Shown here piece by piece: positions 17,724 through 26,202 of a stretch of DNA of 64,000 nucleotides. Numbering within the stretch: the stretch's first letter is position 1; each line of letters opens with the position of its first letter. The notes beneath the pieces were generated by a model. That model worked only from the letters and a program-made list of their open reading frames with translations. It was not told the DNA's origin and did no database searches. The translations under genes were made by a program, and so were the position numbers. This stretch comes from Rhodovulum sp. PH10 (GTDB lineage Bacteria > Pseudomonadota > Alphaproteobacteria > Rhizobiales > Xanthobacteraceae): positions 1-64,000 of the forward strand of contig NZ_AKZI01000050.1 in the NCBI RefSeq assembly GCF_000293785.1. Direction: 5' to 3'.

Positions 17724-18461
17724 ATGGAGTTCCGCGTCGTCGGCTGCGGTGACGCCTTCGGCTCCGGCGGCCGGCTGAACACCTGCTTTCACGTCACCGG
17801 GCAAAGCACGCGCTTTCTGCTCGATTGCGGCGCGACCTCCATGGTCGGCCTGCACCGCGAAAACATCGACCGGCCGGCGATCGACCTCGTGCTGATCACC
17901 CATCTGCATGCCGACCATGCGGGCGGCCTGCCGTTCCTCGTGCTCGACGCGCAGTTCTTTGCCAAGCGCACCCGTCCGCTCACCGTTGCCGGCCCGCCGG
18001 GCCTCGCGTCTTGGTATCCGCAGGCGATGGAGCTGGCCTTTCCCGGCTCCTCGCGGACGCGCCAACAATTCCCGCTGACGCTGGTCGAGCTCGTCGCCGA
18101 CGAGACCTGGCGCTTCGCCGACCTCACGGTGCGGCCGAGCCCCGTCGCGCACGGCGAGGCGATCGCCCCCGCCTATGGCTACCGGATCGAGCTCGACGGC
18201 CGCGTGCTGGCCTATACCGGCGACACCGAATGGACCGAGACGCTGGTGCCGCTCGGCCGCGACGCCGACCTGCTCGTCGCCGAATGCTATTGGTTCGCGA
18301 AGGACGTGCCCTGGCATCTGAGCTGGGCGACGCTGGCGAGGCATCTGCCGAGAATTGCACCACGCCAGACGCTGCTCACCCATATGAGCACCGACATGCT
18401 GGCGCACCTCGCCGACGTCTCCTGCGAGACCGCCCATGACGGGCTCTTGCTGGAGATTTGA
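17724..18461 (+). CDS. MBL-fold metallo-hydrolase
   Basis: The 245-residue protein is a metallo-beta-lactamase-fold hydrolase. The metal motif THLHADHAGG lies near residues 58-67. Further ligands are the His of SPVAHGEA (about 140), the Asp of YTGDTEW (about 162) and the His of LTHMSTD (about 222). The spacing and the YTGDT motif resemble RNase Z/ElaC-like and small phosphodiesterase members. No tRNase flexible arm is evident. It follows the degenerate AMP-ligase gene by 12 bp and is probably co-expressed. The substrate is unknown. Confidence 0.8.
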   Translation: MEFRVVGCGDAFGSGGRLNTCFHVTGQSTRFLLDCGATSMVGLHRENIDRPAIDLVLITHLHADHAGGLPFLVLDAQFFAKRTRPLTVAGPPGLASWYPQAMELAFPGSSRTRQQFPLTLVELVADETWRFADLTVRPSPVAHGEAIAPAYGYRIELDGRVLAYTGDTEWTETLVPLGRDADLLVAECYWFAKDVPWHLSWATLARHLPRIAPRQTLLTHMSTDMLAHLADVSCETAHDGLLLEI

Positions 18462-18486
18462 CGCGAATGCCGTTGCCGAGCCGAGG

Positions 18487-18600
18487 CCCCCTCGCCCGCT
18501 CGCTTCACTCGCGACCTCGCCCGGTTCACGGGGAGAGGCTCGCCCCGTTCACGGGGAGAGGTCGGAGACCGAGCGGAAGCGAGGGCTCCGGCCGAGGGGG
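18487..18600. repeat. MITE-like inverted-repeat element with internal direct repeats
   Basis: A 114-bp block is bounded by CCCCCTCG (18487-18494) and CGAGGGGG (18593-18600). Inside, GCTCGCTTC is mirrored by GAAGCGAG. Two copies of a 19-bp sequence containing GTTCACGGGGAGAGG lie at 18520-18538 and 18543-18561, and the CCCCGTTCACGGGG core is itself palindromic. Such elements are dispersed in Hyphomicrobiales intergenic regions. The remaining gap to 18745 holds no gene. Confidence 0.6.
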
Positions 18601-18744
18601 CGGCTGCGGAAAGCCGCGACCTTCCGGCGACCGAGACGAGGCTTTTCACGACTCGGGCCGATACCGCCAGATCCCCATGACCGTTTGACGGGCCGTTAAT
18701 GACGTTCCGCTAGGCTCTTCCTCGGGTTTTTCGAGGGAGCGCCG

Positions 18745-20025
18745 ATGTCGCTGCAGGGTCCGGTCGTGGTGGTCGCCGAGGAGGTCGATCCGATCCTCGT
18801 GCATGCGCTCGAACGAGCCGGCGGTGCGCCGGTGATCGACACCGCCTGGGCGCGCGCGGCGAACGCCGTCGCCGAGGCTGCGCCGGCCGGCATCGTGGTG
18901 CCGCAGGCCGCCGACATGCCCGACACCTCCCTCCTCGACGCGGTGGCCGCGGCGGTGGCGGGCTTCCCCGTATGGACGCCGGTGCTCGCCGCCCCGGTCG
19001 AGGGTTTTCGCGCCCGCCTGCCCGACGCCCTGCCGATCGCCGCCGACGCCGCCTGCGAGCGGATCGTCGCCCGCCTCGCTTCGGCACAGCGGGTCCGCAC
19101 GCTGCATGCGACCGTCCTGCGCCGCGAGGAGATCGTCGCCGGCGACGAGGCCGACGCCGCCACCGACCTGCCCGCCTGGCCGGAGCGCGACCCGCTGGAG
19201 GACGCCACCGTGCTGGTGACCGGCCGCGGCCGCACCTATCCCGGGCTCGGCACCGCGGTCGGCGAGCGGCTCGGCCTGATCGGCGCGCTCGGCATCGAGA
19301 CCGCCGCCCGCTATCTCAACGCCCGCGACGTCGACGGCATCGTCATCGGCGACGGGTTTGGGCCGCGCACGCTGGAGGCCTTCCTCACCGCCCTCGCCGA
19401 AGACCCGCGCTTCCGCGACCTGCCGATCGCGCTGCTGCCCGGCGTGCCGCCCGGCCTCGATCCGGCCAAGCTGCCCAATCTGGAAAACCTGTTCGGCCCG
19501 CCGGCCGAGGTGGTGACGACGCTGCTGCCGCTGGTGCGGATGCACGCCTTCGAGGCGCGGCTCAGGCGCCGGCTCGCCTCACTCGACGCCCAGGGGCTGA
19601 TCGACACCCATACCGGCCTGTTCACCGTCACCGGCTTCCTGCGCGACCTCGACCGGGCGGTCGCCGAGACCAAGACGAACCGCGCCGCGCTGTCGCTCGC
19701 CCGCTTCTCGTTTCCGCCCACCGTCGGCCGCCGGGCGAGCCTGGATGCCGCCCGGCTGGTCAGCCGGCTGGTGCGCAGCGTCGACTTCGCCTGCCGGGCG
19801 AGCGACGGCTCGATCCTGGTGGCGTTCCAGGCGACCGCGCTCGACAAGGCGCACGCCGTCGCCCGCCGCATCGCCAGCGTGCTGCGCCACACCATGCTGG
19901 CGCCGGCCGGCGACCCCAACGGCCGGATCGACCCCGCGGTGACGCTCGCAATGCTGAAACCCACCGACACGGTGGAGAGCTTGCTCGCCCGCGTCTCCGA
20001 GCCGACCCCGGTCGCCGCCGAGTAG
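18745..20025 (+). CDS. Degenerate GGDEF-domain protein
   Basis: This 426-residue cytoplasmic protein ends in a diguanylate-cyclase-like domain (about residues 280-415). The entry motif LIDTHTGLFTVTGFLRDL matches the conserved D-x-L-T-G-L-x-N-R start. The catalytic loop, normally GG(D/E)EF, is replaced by RASDGSILVAF, so c-di-GMP synthesis is not expected. The N-terminal 270 residues contain two receiver-like alpha/beta stretches (for example DVDGIVIGDGFGPRTLEAFLTAL). Proteins of this type usually act as sensory or scaffolding regulators. No phosphoacceptor Asp can be assigned with confidence. It stands between an inverted-repeat element and a DsbA-family gene. Confidence 0.7.
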   Translation: MSLQGPVVVVAEEVDPILVHALERAGGAPVIDTAWARAANAVAEAAPAGIVVPQAADMPDTSLLDAVAAAVAGFPVWTPVLAAPVEGFRARLPDALPIAADAACERIVARLASAQRVRTLHATVLRREEIVAGDEADAATDLPAWPERDPLEDATVLVTGRGRTYPGLGTAVGERLGLIGALGIETAARYLNARDVDGIVIGDGFGPRTLEAFLTALAEDPRFRDLPIALLPGVPPGLDPAKLPNLENLFGPPAEVVTTLLPLVRMHAFEARLRRRLASLDAQGLIDTHTGLFTVTGFLRDLDRAVAETKTNRAALSLARFSFPPTVGRRASLDAARLVSRLVRSVDFACRASDGSILVAFQATALDKAHAVARRIASVLRHTMLAPAGDPNGRIDPAVTLAMLKPTDTVESLLARVSEPTPVAAE

Positions 20026-20126
20026 CGGGACGCGCGGGCGGTCGGCCGCCGAAAGGCATGCCTTGCGCCGGCGCGGGTTTCGCGATGCCGGCGAAGCGCC
20101 TAAGTGTCCTCGCAACGGAGGACCGC

Positions 20127-20882
20127 ATGACCGACAGCCCCACCCCGCCGGGCGCGCCCGATGCCCCCGCCGCCACCACGCCGGTGCCGACGAAAATGCC
20201 GATCGATGTCGTGTCCGACGTCGTCTGCCCGTGGTGCTTCATCGGAAAGCGCAGGCTCGAGAAGGCGATCGCCGCGACGGCCGAGATTCCGGTGGAGGTG
20301 CGCTGGCGCACCTTCTTCCTCAATCCGTGGGTGCCGCGCGAGGGCATCGCCCGCCGCCAGTATCTCGAGACGAAATTCGGCTCGGTCGAGCGCTACATGG
20401 CGAACGCGCCCCGCATGGTCGAGGCCGCCGAGGCCGAGGGCTTGGTCTATGCGATCGACAAGCTGGTCCGCCAGCCCAACACGATCGACTGCCACCGGCT
20501 GATCCGCTGGGCGAACGACGCGTTCGGCCGCGCCGGGCAGGCCCGCATGAAGCAGCGGCTGATGGACCTCTATTTCACCGAAGGCGCCGACCTCTCCCAG
20601 CGCAACGTGCTGGTCGGCGCGGCGCCCGATATCGGGCTCGATCCGGCCCGCGTCGCCGCCCGGCTCGCCACCGACGAGGACGAGGCGGCGGTGACCGAGG
20701 AGGCCGAGGCCGCCCAGCGGGCCGGCGTCGACGGCGTGCCGTGCTTCGTGTTCGGCGGCGTTTTGGCGGTGTCCGGCGCCCAGTCGGTCGACTATCTCGC
20801 CCAGGCGATCCGCCGGGCGCACGAGGCCTTTTCCCGCCGCCTCCAGGCGGGCGAGATCGACCCCGACCGCCGGCCGTACTGA
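20127..20882 (+). CDS. DsbA family oxidoreductase (FrnE-like)
   Basis: The 251-residue thioredoxin-fold protein lacks a signal peptide and carries the active site CPWC (residues 34-37) in SDVVCPWCFIGKRRLEKAI, read in parts. WRTFFLNPWVPREGI and GVDGVPCFVFGG (the cis-Pro loop) follow. This matches the cytoplasmic FrnE/2-hydroxychromene-2-carboxylate-isomerase-like branch of the DsbA family, which handles disulfides or polyketide intermediates. ATG 20127 is preceded by ACGGAGG. It converges on the squalene-synthase-fold gene with 7 bp between the stops. Confidence 0.88.
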   Translation: MTDSPTPPGAPDAPAATTPVPTKMPIDVVSDVVCPWCFIGKRRLEKAIAATAEIPVEVRWRTFFLNPWVPREGIARRQYLETKFGSVERYMANAPRMVEAAEAEGLVYAIDKLVRQPNTIDCHRLIRWANDAFGRAGQARMKQRLMDLYFTEGADLSQRNVLVGAAPDIGLDPARVAARLATDEDEAAVTEEAEAAQRAGVDGVPCFVFGGVLAVSGAQSVDYLAQAIRRAHEAFSRRLQAGEIDPDRRPY

Positions 20883-20889
20883 CCGAGGA

Positions 20890-21723
20890 TCATCGCGCCC
20901 GGCGGGCGGCGCGCCAAAGCGTCCACTGGCGCCGCCATTGCGGCACCTCGACCGGCGTGAACGGGGTGTTTTCGCTCGCCTCCAGGCGGGCGAGCAGCGG
21001 TCCGGCGAGCGCCACCGGCAGAAAGGCGGGGGCCGCCGCCTTCGGCCGCAGCGGCGCCGCCCGCTCGGCTTCGGCGAGCTCCAGTCTTGCCCGCGCCCGC
21101 AAATCCGCGAGCACGGCTCGAAGGCCGTCGCTCGGCCGGCCGGCCAAAATGTCGGTGGGCGCGACGCCGTGCCGGGCGAGCAGGTCGGCGGGAAGAAAGA
21201 TCTGGCCGCGCGAGGCGTGGGCGGGAAACGCCTGCAAGAGCCGGGCGAGCCCGGAGCCGATCCCGGCGGGACCCGCCAGCGTGCCGATCAGCGGGTCGTC
21301 GCCGGCGAGGATTTTTCCTGCCGCGGCAACGAGGTTGGACGAGGTTTTTCGGACATAGCCGTAAAGCGCGTCGAGATGCGGAACGGGGTCGTCGTAGAGG
21401 TCGAAGCTGCGCGCCTCGATCAGATCGAGCAACGGCGCGGGTGACAGCCGGCCCGCCTCGAGGGTGTTCAGCAGCGCCGCCGCCACCGGGTTCGCCCGCA
21501 CCTCGCCATGGCCCTCGCCTGCCAGCGCGTCGCGCCACCATTGCAGGCGGATCTCGCCCGCCATCGGCGTTCTCGCGACCTCGCGCACCCGCGCGATCTC
21601 GATATTGAAGGCATAGAGGGCGAAGAGATGCAGCCGCGCCTCGGCCGGCGCGAACAGCGTCGCGAGGAAGCGGTCCTTGTCCGCCTCCCGCACCAAAGCC
21701 TCGCAATGACGGTACGCATCCAT
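20890..21723 (-). CDS. Squalene/phytoene synthase-fold protein, NDUFAF6-like
   Basis: The 277-residue protein aligns in wording with the trans-isoprenyl diphosphate synthase family: LFALYAFNIEIARVREVA, EIRLQWWRDAL and ASRGQIFLPADLL. Both Asp-rich Mg-binding motifs of true phytoene/squalene synthases are absent: the first reads FNIEIARVRE and the second LLQAFPAHASRGQ. This is the pattern of the NDUFAF6/complex I assembly-factor branch, so a respiratory complex I assembly role is more likely than carotenoid or hopanoid synthesis. No carotenoid genes are nearby. Confidence 0.8.
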   Translation of the reverse strand: MDAYRHCEALVREADKDRFLATLFAPAEARLHLFALYAFNIEIARVREVARTPMAGEIRLQWWRDALAGEGHGEVRANPVAAALLNTLEAGRLSPAPLLDLIEARSFDLYDDPVPHLDALYGYVRKTSSNLVAAAGKILAGDDPLIGTLAGPAGIGSGLARLLQAFPAHASRGQIFLPADLLARHGVAPTDILAGRPSDGLRAVLADLRARARLELAEAERAAPLRPKAAAPAFLPVALAGPLLARLEASENTPFTPVEVPQWRRQWTLWRAARRAR

Positions 21724-21821
21724 GCCGAGCCGTCTAGCACGGCCCGCCGGTCACGGCACCGCCCGAGACCTTATCCGGCGCGACCTATCAGGCCCCGGCC
21801 CGTCCGGCTCGAACCCCATTC

Positions 21822-21862
21822 GGCCCGAACCTCAGTTGGCCTGAACCTCACTTGGCCCGACC
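21822..21862. repeat. 16-bp tandem repeat, about 2.5 copies
   Basis: GGCCCGAACCTCAGTT (21822-21837) and GGCCTGAACCTCACTT (21838-21853) are followed by a partial copy starting GGCCCGACC. The surrounding 290-bp gap (21724-22013) is low-complexity, C/G-rich and without a gene. Confidence 0.6.
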
Positions 21863-22013
21863 CCGTGCCCCCGGCGCCCTGCGACCCGAGGCCCAACCGC
21901 GCAGAGCCTTCGACGCGAAGCCCGTCCGGCCCAAACCGCCCTCGGCCGCGGCAGCCTCCCGCTCGCGGCCGCCCCGCCGCTCCACCCCACCGACCGACCG
22001 CCGCTCGCGGCGG

Positions 22014-22451
22014 TCAGCCGTCGCAGGCGATCGGCTCGTCCGGCCCGCACCCCTGCAGCGCGCTAAGGATGCTCAGCGTCGTCGCATTGGGGCAGTAGTT
22101 GCGCCAGTCCTGCCAGCCGGGATCGGCGAACTCGTCGCCGAGGTCCTGCGCGCAGCGCCCCGGACAGTCGCAATTGCCGCACAGCCGCTGCATCGCCGAG
22201 AAAGCGCGCGGATCGCTGCAATAGAGCTCGTCCGGATCGAGATGCAGCGCCCGCATCCGCCGGCACAGCAGGAGGTCGTCGTCCGCATCGGCCCGCCCGC
22301 CGCGGGCGGCCGGCTTGTGTTGCGCCCGCGACAGCGCGGCCAAAAACTCGGCCGAACCGCCGAGCACGTGCTGATCGTCGAACGGCTCCGCCCCGGTCCG
22401 GAGGCGCAGATAAGTGGCCAGTTCGGTCCAAGCGTCCATTGGAGGGGGCAT
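22014..22451 (-). CDS. DUF6455 family cysteine-rich protein
   Basis: The 145-residue protein ends in a DUF6455-like domain: MRALHLDPDELYC, AMQRLCGNCDCPGRCAQDL and DWRNYCPNATTL, giving seven cysteines in the last 70 residues. This alphaproteobacterial family is uncharacterised. The Cys-x2-Cys-x-Cys-x3-Cys cluster suggests metal or Fe-S binding. The frame stays open to 22589, but ATG 22451 follows a strong AGGAGGGC site and was chosen. It is monocistronic, with a MaoC gene 199 bp upstream in the same direction. Confidence 0.75.
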   Translation of the reverse strand: MPPPMDAWTELATYLRLRTGAEPFDDQHVLGGSAEFLAALSRAQHKPAARGGRADADDDLLLCRRMRALHLDPDELYCSDPRAFSAMQRLCGNCDCPGRCAQDLGDEFADPGWQDWRNYCPNATTLSILSALQGCGPDEPIACDG

Positions 22452-22650
22452 GATGCCCTCCTGGGTTGGCGTGAACGTCCCCTCGTTCCCCGTGTCGTGA
22501 AAAGTATACACGGATCGCACGAGCGCGCTAATCGTTTCGCTGTATGAGCCGTCGACGTTCGTTATGGCCACCAAGGGTTTGGCCTGCACGTGAACGCCGT
22601 CCGCCGGTAGCAGGATGCGGGCGGCGCGACGCGCTCACGAGCCGAATCGA

Positions 22651-23124
22651 TCAGGCGGATTTCGGCGCCGCCTCGGGCGACGGCAGGCGCGACGGCACCT
22701 TCACCCAGGCGTCGCCGTCGAGCACCAGCTCGTCGCCCACCATGCAGGTGCAGGCGAGCCGGGCGCGGAATTTTTCCGGCTTCAGCTCGGCCACCTCGAG
22801 CGTCACCGCCACCTGGTCGCCGATCTTCACCGGCGCGCGGAAATTGAGCGTTTGCGAGAAATAGATCACCCCCGGCCCCGGCAACCGCATGCCGAGCAGC
22901 GCGGAGACGAGCCCGGCGGTGAAGATGCCGTGGGCGATCCGGGTGCCGAACAGGGTGCCGGCGGCGAACTCCTCCGACAGGTGGATCGGGTTCTTGTCGC
23001 CGCTCACCTCGGCGAAGGTGCGCACCGCCTCGTCGGTGACGGTGCGGTACATGGTCTCACGCATGCCGATGCTCAAATCCTCGAAAAAGAGGCTGCGCAT
23101 CTCCAGGACGGTGTCGGCCGGCAT
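22651..23124 (-). CDS. MaoC family (R)-specific enoyl-CoA hydratase
   Basis: The 157-residue single hot-dog protein has the MaoC hydratase-2 motif: [14 protein letters not shown] with the catalytic Asp/His pair, and [20 protein letters not shown] for the acyl-binding loop. [19 protein letters not shown] is typical of PhaJ-like hydratases. It should hydrate trans-2-enoyl-CoA to (R)-3-hydroxyacyl-CoA, feeding PHA synthesis or beta-oxidation side reactions. The length fits. No PHA synthase is nearby. Confidence 0.88.
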   Translation of the reverse strand: MPADTVLEMRSLFFEDLSIGMRETMYRTVTDEAVRTFAEVSGDKNPIHLSEEFAAGTLFGTRIAHGIFTAGLVSALLGMRLPGPGVIYFSQTLNFRAPVKIGDQVAVTLEVAELKPEKFRARLACTCMVGDELVLDGDAWVKVPSRLPSPEAAPKSA

Positions 23125-23230
23125 CGATCTCCCCCCGATTGTGCGGTTGCAGAAAGTGCATCACGCGCGGCGCGCACGCGCAACCCGACAAAGGACGCAG
23201 GCCGGTGACGCAGGCCGGCGACACGACGAG

Positions 23231-23256
23231 AAAGGGCGGGCCGCACGGGCCCGCCC
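23231..23256 (-). terminator. Intrinsic terminator of the proline-rich protein gene
   Basis: GGGCGGGCC (23234-23242) and GGCCCGCCC (23248-23256) form a 9-bp stem around GCACG. Read leftwards, TTT follows (complement of 23231-23233). It lies about 60 bp past the stop codon at 23313. Confidence 0.65.
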
Positions 23257-23312
23257 TCGCCGTCTCGTCGTCTCGTCGGTGCGGGTCGGCCGAGCGACCC
23301 ACGAGGAGAAAA

Positions 23313-23804
23313 TCACCAGCGGCGGTCGGCCGGCCGCGGGCCGGGTCCGGGGCCAGGGCGCGGAGCCGGACCGGGACGGGAGACCGGGCGCGGTCCGGGC
23401 GGCGGGCCACCATGGAAACGCGGGCCGGGCGGCGGGCCGCGGAAGCGCGGAGGTCCCGGAGGCGGGCCACGAAAATGCGGCGGCGGCGGTCCCGGCCGGC
23501 GATAGCCGTAGGGCGGCGGCGGCGGATAGCCGCGGCGCCAGCCGCGCCAGCCGATCGGGCCGCCCCAGCCATAGCCGCGCCGCATGGCGAAGCCGCAGCG
23601 GTACCAGCCCGGGCCTCGCCAGCCGAAATCGTACCAGCAATATTCGTAGCCGCCCCAGAAGAACTGGACGTTCTCGACGATGCCGAGCGAATCGGCCGTC
23701 CCGCCGGCGCCGCCGCCCGTCGCGCCCAGCGGGGTGGCGTTCGCCGTCCCGCCGAGCAGCAGCGCCGCCGCGGCGGACGCCACGACCATCACGTATCGCT
23801 TCAT
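23313..23804 (-). CDS. Secreted Gly/Pro-rich protein
   Basis: The 163-residue protein starts with a clear signal peptide ([19 protein letters not shown], cleavage likely after ANA). The mature part begins with aromatic residues and two cysteines ([20 protein letters not shown]). It then turns into a low-complexity Pro/Gly/Arg tail with repeats of the [10 protein letters not shown] type. Small exported proteins like this are common in Hyphomicrobiales and have no assigned function. A surface or envelope location is likely. It has its own terminator. Confidence 0.65.
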   Translation of the reverse strand: MKRYVMVVASAAAALLLGGTANATPLGATGGGAGGTADSLGIVENVQFFWGGYEYCWYDFGWRGPGWYRCGFAMRRGYGWGGPIGWRGWRRGYPPPPPYGYRRPGPPPPHFRGPPPGPPRFRGPPPGPRFHGGPPPGPRPVSRPGPAPRPGPGPGPRPADRRW

Positions 23805-23863
23805 CCAAATCCTCCGGATGTTTCATCGACGGCCGACCGCATGCCGGCGATCCACCGCATGCA

Positions 23864-23911
23864 CGGCCCAAGATACGGCCCAAGATACGGCCCAAGACAC
23901 GGCCCGAGAGC
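23864..23911. repeat. 12-bp tandem repeat, four copies
   Basis: CGGCCCAAGATA occurs at 23864-23875 and 23876-23887, CGGCCCAAGACA at 23888-23899, and a decayed copy CGGCCCGAGAGC at 23900-23911. It lies between the divergent proline-rich-protein and trmFO genes. Confidence 0.85.
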
Positions 23912-24181
23912 CGAGACAGGAAAGCTCATGGCAGAAGCGTGCGTCCGAGAAGGAACTCTGCCGTCCGACGCACGAAGGCGGCCGAGACCGGCGAGTGTGG
24001 TCCGCGCCCGTGGCGAAGATTTGATCACGCGCTGAAGTCGCATTCGTCGTGTCCCCGCCACGTGGTCGCGCCGACCGGTCCGCGGGTTCGATCGCACGAG
24101 CGGTTTTCTTTTCCGTTTCCGCGCCCCTATATGCCGGCCGGAGCCGGCCGCGCGACCGTGCGGCCGCAACGGAGTGACCCC
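23912..24181. other. Non-coding remainder of the divergent gap before trmFO
   Basis: The gap between the divergent genes (23805-24181, 377 bp) holds the 12-bp tandem repeat and, in this part, the presumed trmFO promoter. A relatively T-rich patch with CGGTTTTCTTTTCCG near 24100 is the only other visible feature. No gene is supported. Confidence 0.4.
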
Positions 24182-25639
24182 ATGCAACCTGTCCATGTCG
24201 TCGGCGGCGGCCTCGCCGGCTCGGAAGCCGCCTGGCAGATCGCCACGCGGGGGGTGCCGGTGGTGCTCCACGAGATGCGCCCGGTGCGCTCGACCGCCGC
24301 CCACCGCACGCAAAGCCTGGCGGAGCTGGTGTGCTCCAACTCGTTCCGCTCCGACGATGCCGCCGCCAATGCGGTCGGCCTCCTGCACGCCGAGATGCGC
24401 CGGCTCGGCTCGCTGGTGATGCGCTGTGCCGACGCCCATCAGGTGCCGGCGGGCGGCGCGCTGGCCGTCGACCGCGACGGCTTCGCGGCCGCGGTGACCG
24501 AGGCGCTCGCCTCGCATCCGCTGATCACGATTCTCCGCGAGGAGGTCGAAAGCCTGCCGCCGGAAGATTGGGGCAGCACCATCGTCGCGACCGGCCCGCT
24601 GACCTCGGCCGCGCTCGCCGAGGCGGTGCGGGCGGCGACCGGCGCCGACGCCCTCGCCTTCTTCGACGCCATCGCCCCGATCGTCCATCGTGACTCGGTG
24701 GACATGGAGGTCGCCTGGTTCCAGTCGCGCTACGACAAGGCGGGGCCCGGCGGCTCGGGGGCCGACTATCTCAACTGCCCGATGAACCGCGACCAGTACG
24801 AGGCGTTCGTCGACGCGCTGCTCGCCGGCGAGACGGTGGCGTTCCACGAGTGGGAGACCAAGACGCCCTATTTCGACGGCTGCCTGCCGATCGAGGTGAT
24901 GGCTGCACGCGGCCGCGACACGCTGCGCTGGGGGCCGATGAAGCCGATCGGCCTGACCGATCCGCACCACCCGGAGAAGAAGCCGTACGCCGTCGTCCAG
25001 CTCCGCCAGGACAACCGGCTCGGCACGCTCTACAACATGGTGGGCTTCCAAACCAAGTTGAAGCACGCCGAGCAAGTGCGTGTGTTCCGGACGATTCCGG
25101 GGCTCGAGCGGGCCGAGTTCGCGCGCCTCGGCGGGCTCCACCGCAACACCTATCTCGACTCGCCGAAGCTGCTCGACCCGACGCTGCGGCTGAAGGCCTT
25201 GCCGCGGCTGCGCTTCGCGGGGCAGATCACCGGCTGCGAGGGATACGTGGAATCGGCCGCGATGGGGCTCCTGGCCGGCCGGTTCGCGGCGGCAGAAAGC
25301 CGCGGCGAAGAGCCGGTGCCGCCGCCGCCCACCACCGCGCACGGGGCCTTGCTCGGCCACATCACCGGCGGCCATCTCGGCGACGCCTTTGCAACGATCG
25401 ACGCCGGGCCGCGCTCGTTCCAGCCGATGAACGTGAATTTCGGTCTATTCCCGCCGCTCGCCGTCGCGCCGACCAAGCACCCCGACGGCTCGCGCCTGCG
25501 AGGCCCGGCCAAAACGGTCGCTCGCAAGCACGCGCTGTCCGCCCGCGCGCTCGCCGACCTCGATGCTTGGCGGGGCGCCGTCGCCGACACGGCACCGGCA
25601 CCGGCTCCGGAGGACGCTCCGGCCGACGCGCAGGCCTGA
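24182..25639 (+). CDS. trmFO: Methylenetetrahydrofolate--tRNA-(uracil-5-)-methyltransferase
   Basis: This 485-residue folate/FAD-dependent enzyme makes 5-methyluridine at position 54 of tRNA. The FAD site [13 protein letters not shown] begins at residue 5. Family signatures are [37 protein letters not shown] and [15 protein letters not shown]. The C-terminal [20 protein letters not shown] and [13 protein letters not shown] are also characteristic of TrmFO/Gid. The Ala/Pro-rich tail (about 15 residues) is extra. It is monocistronic. Confidence 0.96.
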   Translation: MQPVHVVGGGLAGSEAAWQIATRGVPVVLHEMRPVRSTAAHRTQSLAELVCSNSFRSDDAAANAVGLLHAEMRRLGSLVMRCADAHQVPAGGALAVDRDGFAAAVTEALASHPLITILREEVESLPPEDWGSTIVATGPLTSAALAEAVRAATGADALAFFDAIAPIVHRDSVDMEVAWFQSRYDKAGPGGSGADYLNCPMNRDQYEAFVDALLAGETVAFHEWETKTPYFDGCLPIEVMAARGRDTLRWGPMKPIGLTDPHHPEKKPYAVVQLRQDNRLGTLYNMVGFQTKLKHAEQVRVFRTIPGLERAEFARLGGLHRNTYLDSPKLLDPTLRLKALPRLRFAGQITGCEGYVESAAMGLLAGRFAAAESRGEEPVPPPPTTAHGALLGHITGGHLGDAFATIDAGPRSFQPMNVNFGLFPPLAVAPTKHPDGSRLRGPAKTVARKHALSARALADLDAWRGAVADTAPAPAPEDAPADAQA

Positions 25640-25652
25640 GCGAACGCGGCGA

Positions 25653-26135
25653 TCAGCCGGCCGGCTCGCTCTCCGGGAGGCGGCAGACATCGACCCATTC
25701 GGCGCCGGTGAGGGCGGCCATCCGCTCGGGCGCGATGCGCACCGCGGCATGGGTGGAGCCGGCGGCCGGCAACACCTCGTCGAACGCCTTCAGCGACACG
25801 TCGCAATAGATCGGCAGCGGGGTCGCGAGGCCGAACGGGCACACCCCGCCGACCGGATGGCCGGTGATCGCCAACACCTCGTCCGGACCGAGCATGGCGG
25901 CCTTGCCGCCGAAGGTCGCCTTGGCCTTGCGGTTGTCGAGCCGGGCGTCGCCGCGCACGACCACCAGAAACACCCGCTCCTTCACCCTCAGCGACAGCGT
26001 CTTGGCGATCCGCGCCGGCGCGACGCCGTGGGCGTCGGCTGCCAGCTCCACCGTCGCGGTCGATCGGGCGAGCTCGATCACGGTGATGTCGGGGGCCTTT
26101 TCGGCGAAGAAGGTGCGGACGGACTCGAGGCTCAT
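25653..26135 (-). CDS. YbaK/EbsC family aminoacyl-tRNA deacylase
   Basis: The 160-residue protein has the YbaK/ProX editing domain that removes mischarged amino acids from tRNA (Cys-tRNA(Pro), Ala-tRNA(Pro) and relatives). Visible signatures are AKTLSLRV, FLVVVRGDARLDNRKAKATFG and the GHPVGGVCPFGL loop with its conserved Gly-x-x-Pro-x-Gly. It converges on trmFO with 13 bp between stops, and both proteins act on tRNA. The exact specificity cannot be read from sequence. Confidence 0.85.
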   Translation of the reverse strand: MSLESVRTFFAEKAPDITVIELARSTATVELAADAHGVAPARIAKTLSLRVKERVFLVVVRGDARLDNRKAKATFGGKAAMLGPDEVLAITGHPVGGVCPFGLATPLPIYCDVSLKAFDEVLPAAGSTHAAVRIAPERMAALTGAEWVDVCRLPESEPAG

Positions 26136-26202
26136 GGCAGATGGCTTCGGCTGGTGACGACGGTGCCCGTGGCGCCGGCGGCCCCGGCGGCGGGTCGGCG
26201 GC

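Noticed and set aside
20890-21723. Functional phytoene or squalene synthase
   Set aside because: Both Asp-rich metal-binding motifs are missing and no carotenoid or hopanoid gene is adjacent.
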